A program made the position numbers and the translations under genes. 6,618 nucleotides of DNA from DG-33 sp964345105 (GTDB taxonomy: Archaea > Hadarchaeota > Hadarchaeia > Hadarchaeales > Hadarchaeaceae): contig CAYFPZ010000038.1 of NCBI GenBank assembly GCA_964345105.1, positions 1-6,618 of the forward strand. Reading direction: 5' to 3'. Below, piece after piece: positions 5,299 to 6,618 of the stretch. The notes below the pieces were generated by a model. That model had not been told where the DNA came from and did not search any database. It saw only the letters and a program-made list of their open reading frames with translations. How positions within the stretch are numbered: the first letter of the stretch is position 1; each line of letters starts with the position of its first letter.

Positions 5299-6311
5299 TG
5301 CGCATAATACTCGTTGGATTCGGGAACTTGGGCAGAGGGCTCAGCCGTGCGTTAGTCCAAAAAGCCAGCTTCCTGCATAGGAGCCAAGGTTTGATCACAC
5401 GTGTGGTTGCGGTTGTTGACGAGTTTGGCTCGGTGGTGAATGAAAAAGGGCTCAATTTGAATGAATTGCTAAAGGTTGCCGAGAAGAAGGGGACGGTAGT
5501 AGCGTATAAAGGAGGGAAACGGGGCAAACTCGCTCTCAAAGTGATTGATAATGTTGAGGCGGATGTTGTTTACGATCTCACACCGACAAACATCAAAACA
5601 GGGGAGCCTGGGCTAACCCACATCAAACGTGCGATGCTGGCGGGAAAGCATGTTATAACCGCAAATAAGGGGCCGCTAGTGGTCGCTTTCAGGGAGCTCG
5701 ATTCATTGGCAAAGCGATGTGGCGTGGAGTTCAGGTATTCCGCTTCGGTTGGCGGAGCAGTGCCGGTGGTGGGACTTGCGAAAAAACTGTTGGCCGGGAA
5801 TGAAATCCACGAAATCAGGGGCGTGCTCAACGGCACCACAAACTATATCCTCACACGTATGAGCACGGAGAACGTCCCCTTCGAGGTCGTTCTGCGGGAG
5901 GCCAAAGAGCTTGGGATAGCCGAGAAGGATCCGACGCTCGACATCGAGGGCATCGATACAGCATGCAAAATTACGATTCTAGCGAACTCCTTGTTGGGCA
6001 TGAACGCAAGGCTCAAGGAGGTCAAGATAGAAGGCATCGCGCGAGTTAGGCCTGAGGCGATTCGGCTGGCACGAGATGCTGGGTATGCGATAAAGCTCAT
6101 CGGCATCGCGAAACGTGGTTCGCTGGAAGTAGGGCCAAAGCTAGTCCCACTAGGGCACCCGCTCGCTGTTGGTGGCGCCCTGAATGCGGTAACCTTTAAG
6201 CTCGATTTGGCGCGGGAGATTTCAATCACGGGGTTCGGGGCGGGCCCAAAGGAGACTTCCAGCTCATTGCTTGGTGATCTTATAGATATACACCGAACGC
6301 TTGGGGGCTGA
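5295..6311 (+). CDS. hom: Homoserine dehydrogenase (no C-terminal ACT domain)
   Basis: This 338-residue enzyme reduces aspartate semialdehyde to homoserine with NAD(P)H, the branch point to threonine and methionine. The Rossmann start is ILVGFGNLGRGL (5-16). Further landmarks are ITANKGPL (121-128) with the catalytic-site Lys125, SASVGGAVPVV (149-159), GVLNGTTNYI (177-186) and AEKDPTLDIEGIDTACKI (209-226). Asp221 and Lys225 match the Asp219/Lys223 pair of the yeast enzyme. The protein ends soon after the catalytic domain (FGAGPKETSSSLLGDLIDI), so the regulatory ACT domain of longer homologues is absent. The start overlaps the upstream ACT stop by four bases (ATGA) and shows two consecutive ATGs; either may be used, and GAGGCGG lies before both. 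All key residues are present. Confidence 0.95.
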   Translation: MMRIILVGFGNLGRGLSRALVQKASFLHRSQGLITRVVAVVDEFGSVVNEKGLNLNELLKVAEKKGTVVAYKGGKRGKLALKVIDNVEADVVYDLTPTNIKTGEPGLTHIKRAMLAGKHVITANKGPLVVAFRELDSLAKRCGVEFRYSASVGGAVPVVGLAKKLLAGNEIHEIRGVLNGTTNYILTRMSTENVPFEVVLREAKELGIAEKDPTLDIEGIDTACKITILANSLLGMNARLKEVKIEGIARVRPEAIRLARDAGYAIKLIGIAKRGSLEVGPKLVPLGHPLAVGGALNAVTFKLDLAREISITGFGAGPKETSSSLLGDLIDIHRTLGG

Positions 6312-6389
6312 GAAGCACACACCCAGCTTCGTTGCTTCCCTCGCTTCGAGCATATTCAATTACTAGCCTATGTGGTTTTTCGTCTCGTG

Positions 6390-6397
6390 TAAATTTA
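6390..6397 (+). promoter_or_regulatory. Possible TATA box of threonine synthase
   Basis: The palindromic TAAATTTA lies about 50 bases before the GTG start. It would place transcription start near 6419 and a 24-base leader that contains the CCCGA/TCGGG hairpin. Confidence 0.35.
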
Positions 6398-6418
6398 CCG
6401 AAGGTATTTACTAAGCCC

Positions 6419-6435
6419 CCCGAATTAAAATCGGG
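6419..6435 (+). repeat. Small hairpin in the threonine synthase leader
   Basis: CCCGA (6419-6423) and TCGGG (6431-6435) pair around ATTAAAA. The right arm includes most of the only ribosome-site-like GGGA before GTG 6443. With five base pairs it is weak, but the position is suggestive of translational control. Confidence 0.3.
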
Positions 6436-6442
6436 AATCCCT

Positions 6443-6618
6443 GTGAGACTGGAATGCATCGAGTGCGGCAGCAAGTTCAAGATTCACGAGAGGTTTTACA
6501 CTTGCCCAAAATGCGGAGGCTTGCTTGAGGTCGAGTTCGAGCTAAGCGAGCTGAAGCGGAAGCTCAATCGTAAGCGCTTGAAGGTCGAAGCGCCGAGCGT
6601 TTGGAAGTATCGCGCATT
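6443..6618 (+). CDS. thrC: Threonine synthase, N-terminal part (runs off the window)
   Basis: The 58 complete codons begin with a zinc ribbon: C5/C8 (LECIECGSKF) and C21/C24 (YTCPKCGGLLEVEF), then a helical spacer and the VWKYRA segment that precedes the PLP-binding fold of this family. The full enzyme converts phosphohomoserine to threonine with pyridoxal phosphate; the Schiff-base lysine lies beyond the edge. GTG 6443 is the only plausible start: no other ATG or GTG lies in frame upstream within the gap. It sits downstream of hom in the same direction, consistent with a threonine-synthesis cluster, but a 131-base gap with its own TATA-like box suggests partly separate expression. Other zinc-ribbon PLP enzymes cannot be fully excluded from this fragment. 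Confidence 0.85.
   Translation, partial: MRLECIECGSKFKIHERFYTCPKCGGLLEVEFELSELKRKLNRKRLKVEAPSVWKYRA

Larger units (their letters stand above)
6312..6442. other. Gap between hom and threonine synthase
   Basis: This stretch has no coding frame of note. The left part has one GAAGC (6312-6316) and three GCTTC units (6326, 6334, 6344) that could give alternative weak hairpins. The right part carries the threonine synthase promoter and leader. Confidence 0.4.

Noticed and set aside
5843..6322. Minus-strand open frame opposite hom
   Set aside because: It lies opposite the catalytic core of homoserine dehydrogenase, which is unmistakable.

Overview
The window reads as archaeal chromosome, probably from a moderate-GC, possibly thermophilic lineage; I cannot place it more precisely. 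The evidence is a type 2 archaeal 8-oxoguanine glycosylase, a primase-fold (PriS/LigD-type) protein, archaeal-style TATA boxes about 25-30 bp before starts or transcription starts, some apparently leaderless genes, and GTG starts behind GG-rich ribosome sites. There are no rRNAs, tRNAs, CRISPR arrays or insertion sequences that I can recognise.

Layout. Positions 2-154 hold the last 50 codons of an unidentified gene. Positions 248-1063 encode a member of the archaeo-eukaryotic primase superfamily in which the metal- and nucleotide-binding motifs look erased. Next is a two-gene unit (1202-1795): a stand-alone CBS-pair protein and a 64-residue cysteine-rich protein whose four CxxC knuckles are spaced like a FYVE/RING cross-brace. 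Positions 1919-2551 encode an Ogg2-type DNA glycosylase/lyase with its Lys and Asp catalytic pair intact, ending in a hairpin-plus-T-tract terminator.

Positions 2552-3427 contain no intact gene. On the minus strand, protein-like fragments in successive frames can be joined from 3125 to 2553, which suggests a frameshifted pseudogene. On the plus strand, one frame from 3128 to 3394 looks protein-coding but contains an in-frame TAA. I could not name either product. A divergent pair follows: an unrecognised 116-residue protein on the minus strand (3428-3778) and a 46-residue double-zinc-knuckle protein on the plus strand (3972-4112).

The right-hand third is a well-ordered block: an Hsp20/alpha-crystallin protein (4203-4775), a two-ACT-domain regulatory protein (4795-5298), homoserine dehydrogenase (5295-6311, overlapping the ACT stop codon) and the start of threonine synthase (6443 to the edge). 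The dehydrogenase has no ACT domain of its own, so the coupled ACT protein is a natural candidate for its separate regulatory subunit. Together the last three genes point to homoserine and threonine synthesis; homoserine kinase is not in the window.

The items most worth a second look are the motif-less primase paralogue, the FYVE-like zinc protein beside a CBS protein, the two decayed genes, and the split ACT/homoserine dehydrogenase. I do not see a convincing new defence or mobile system.
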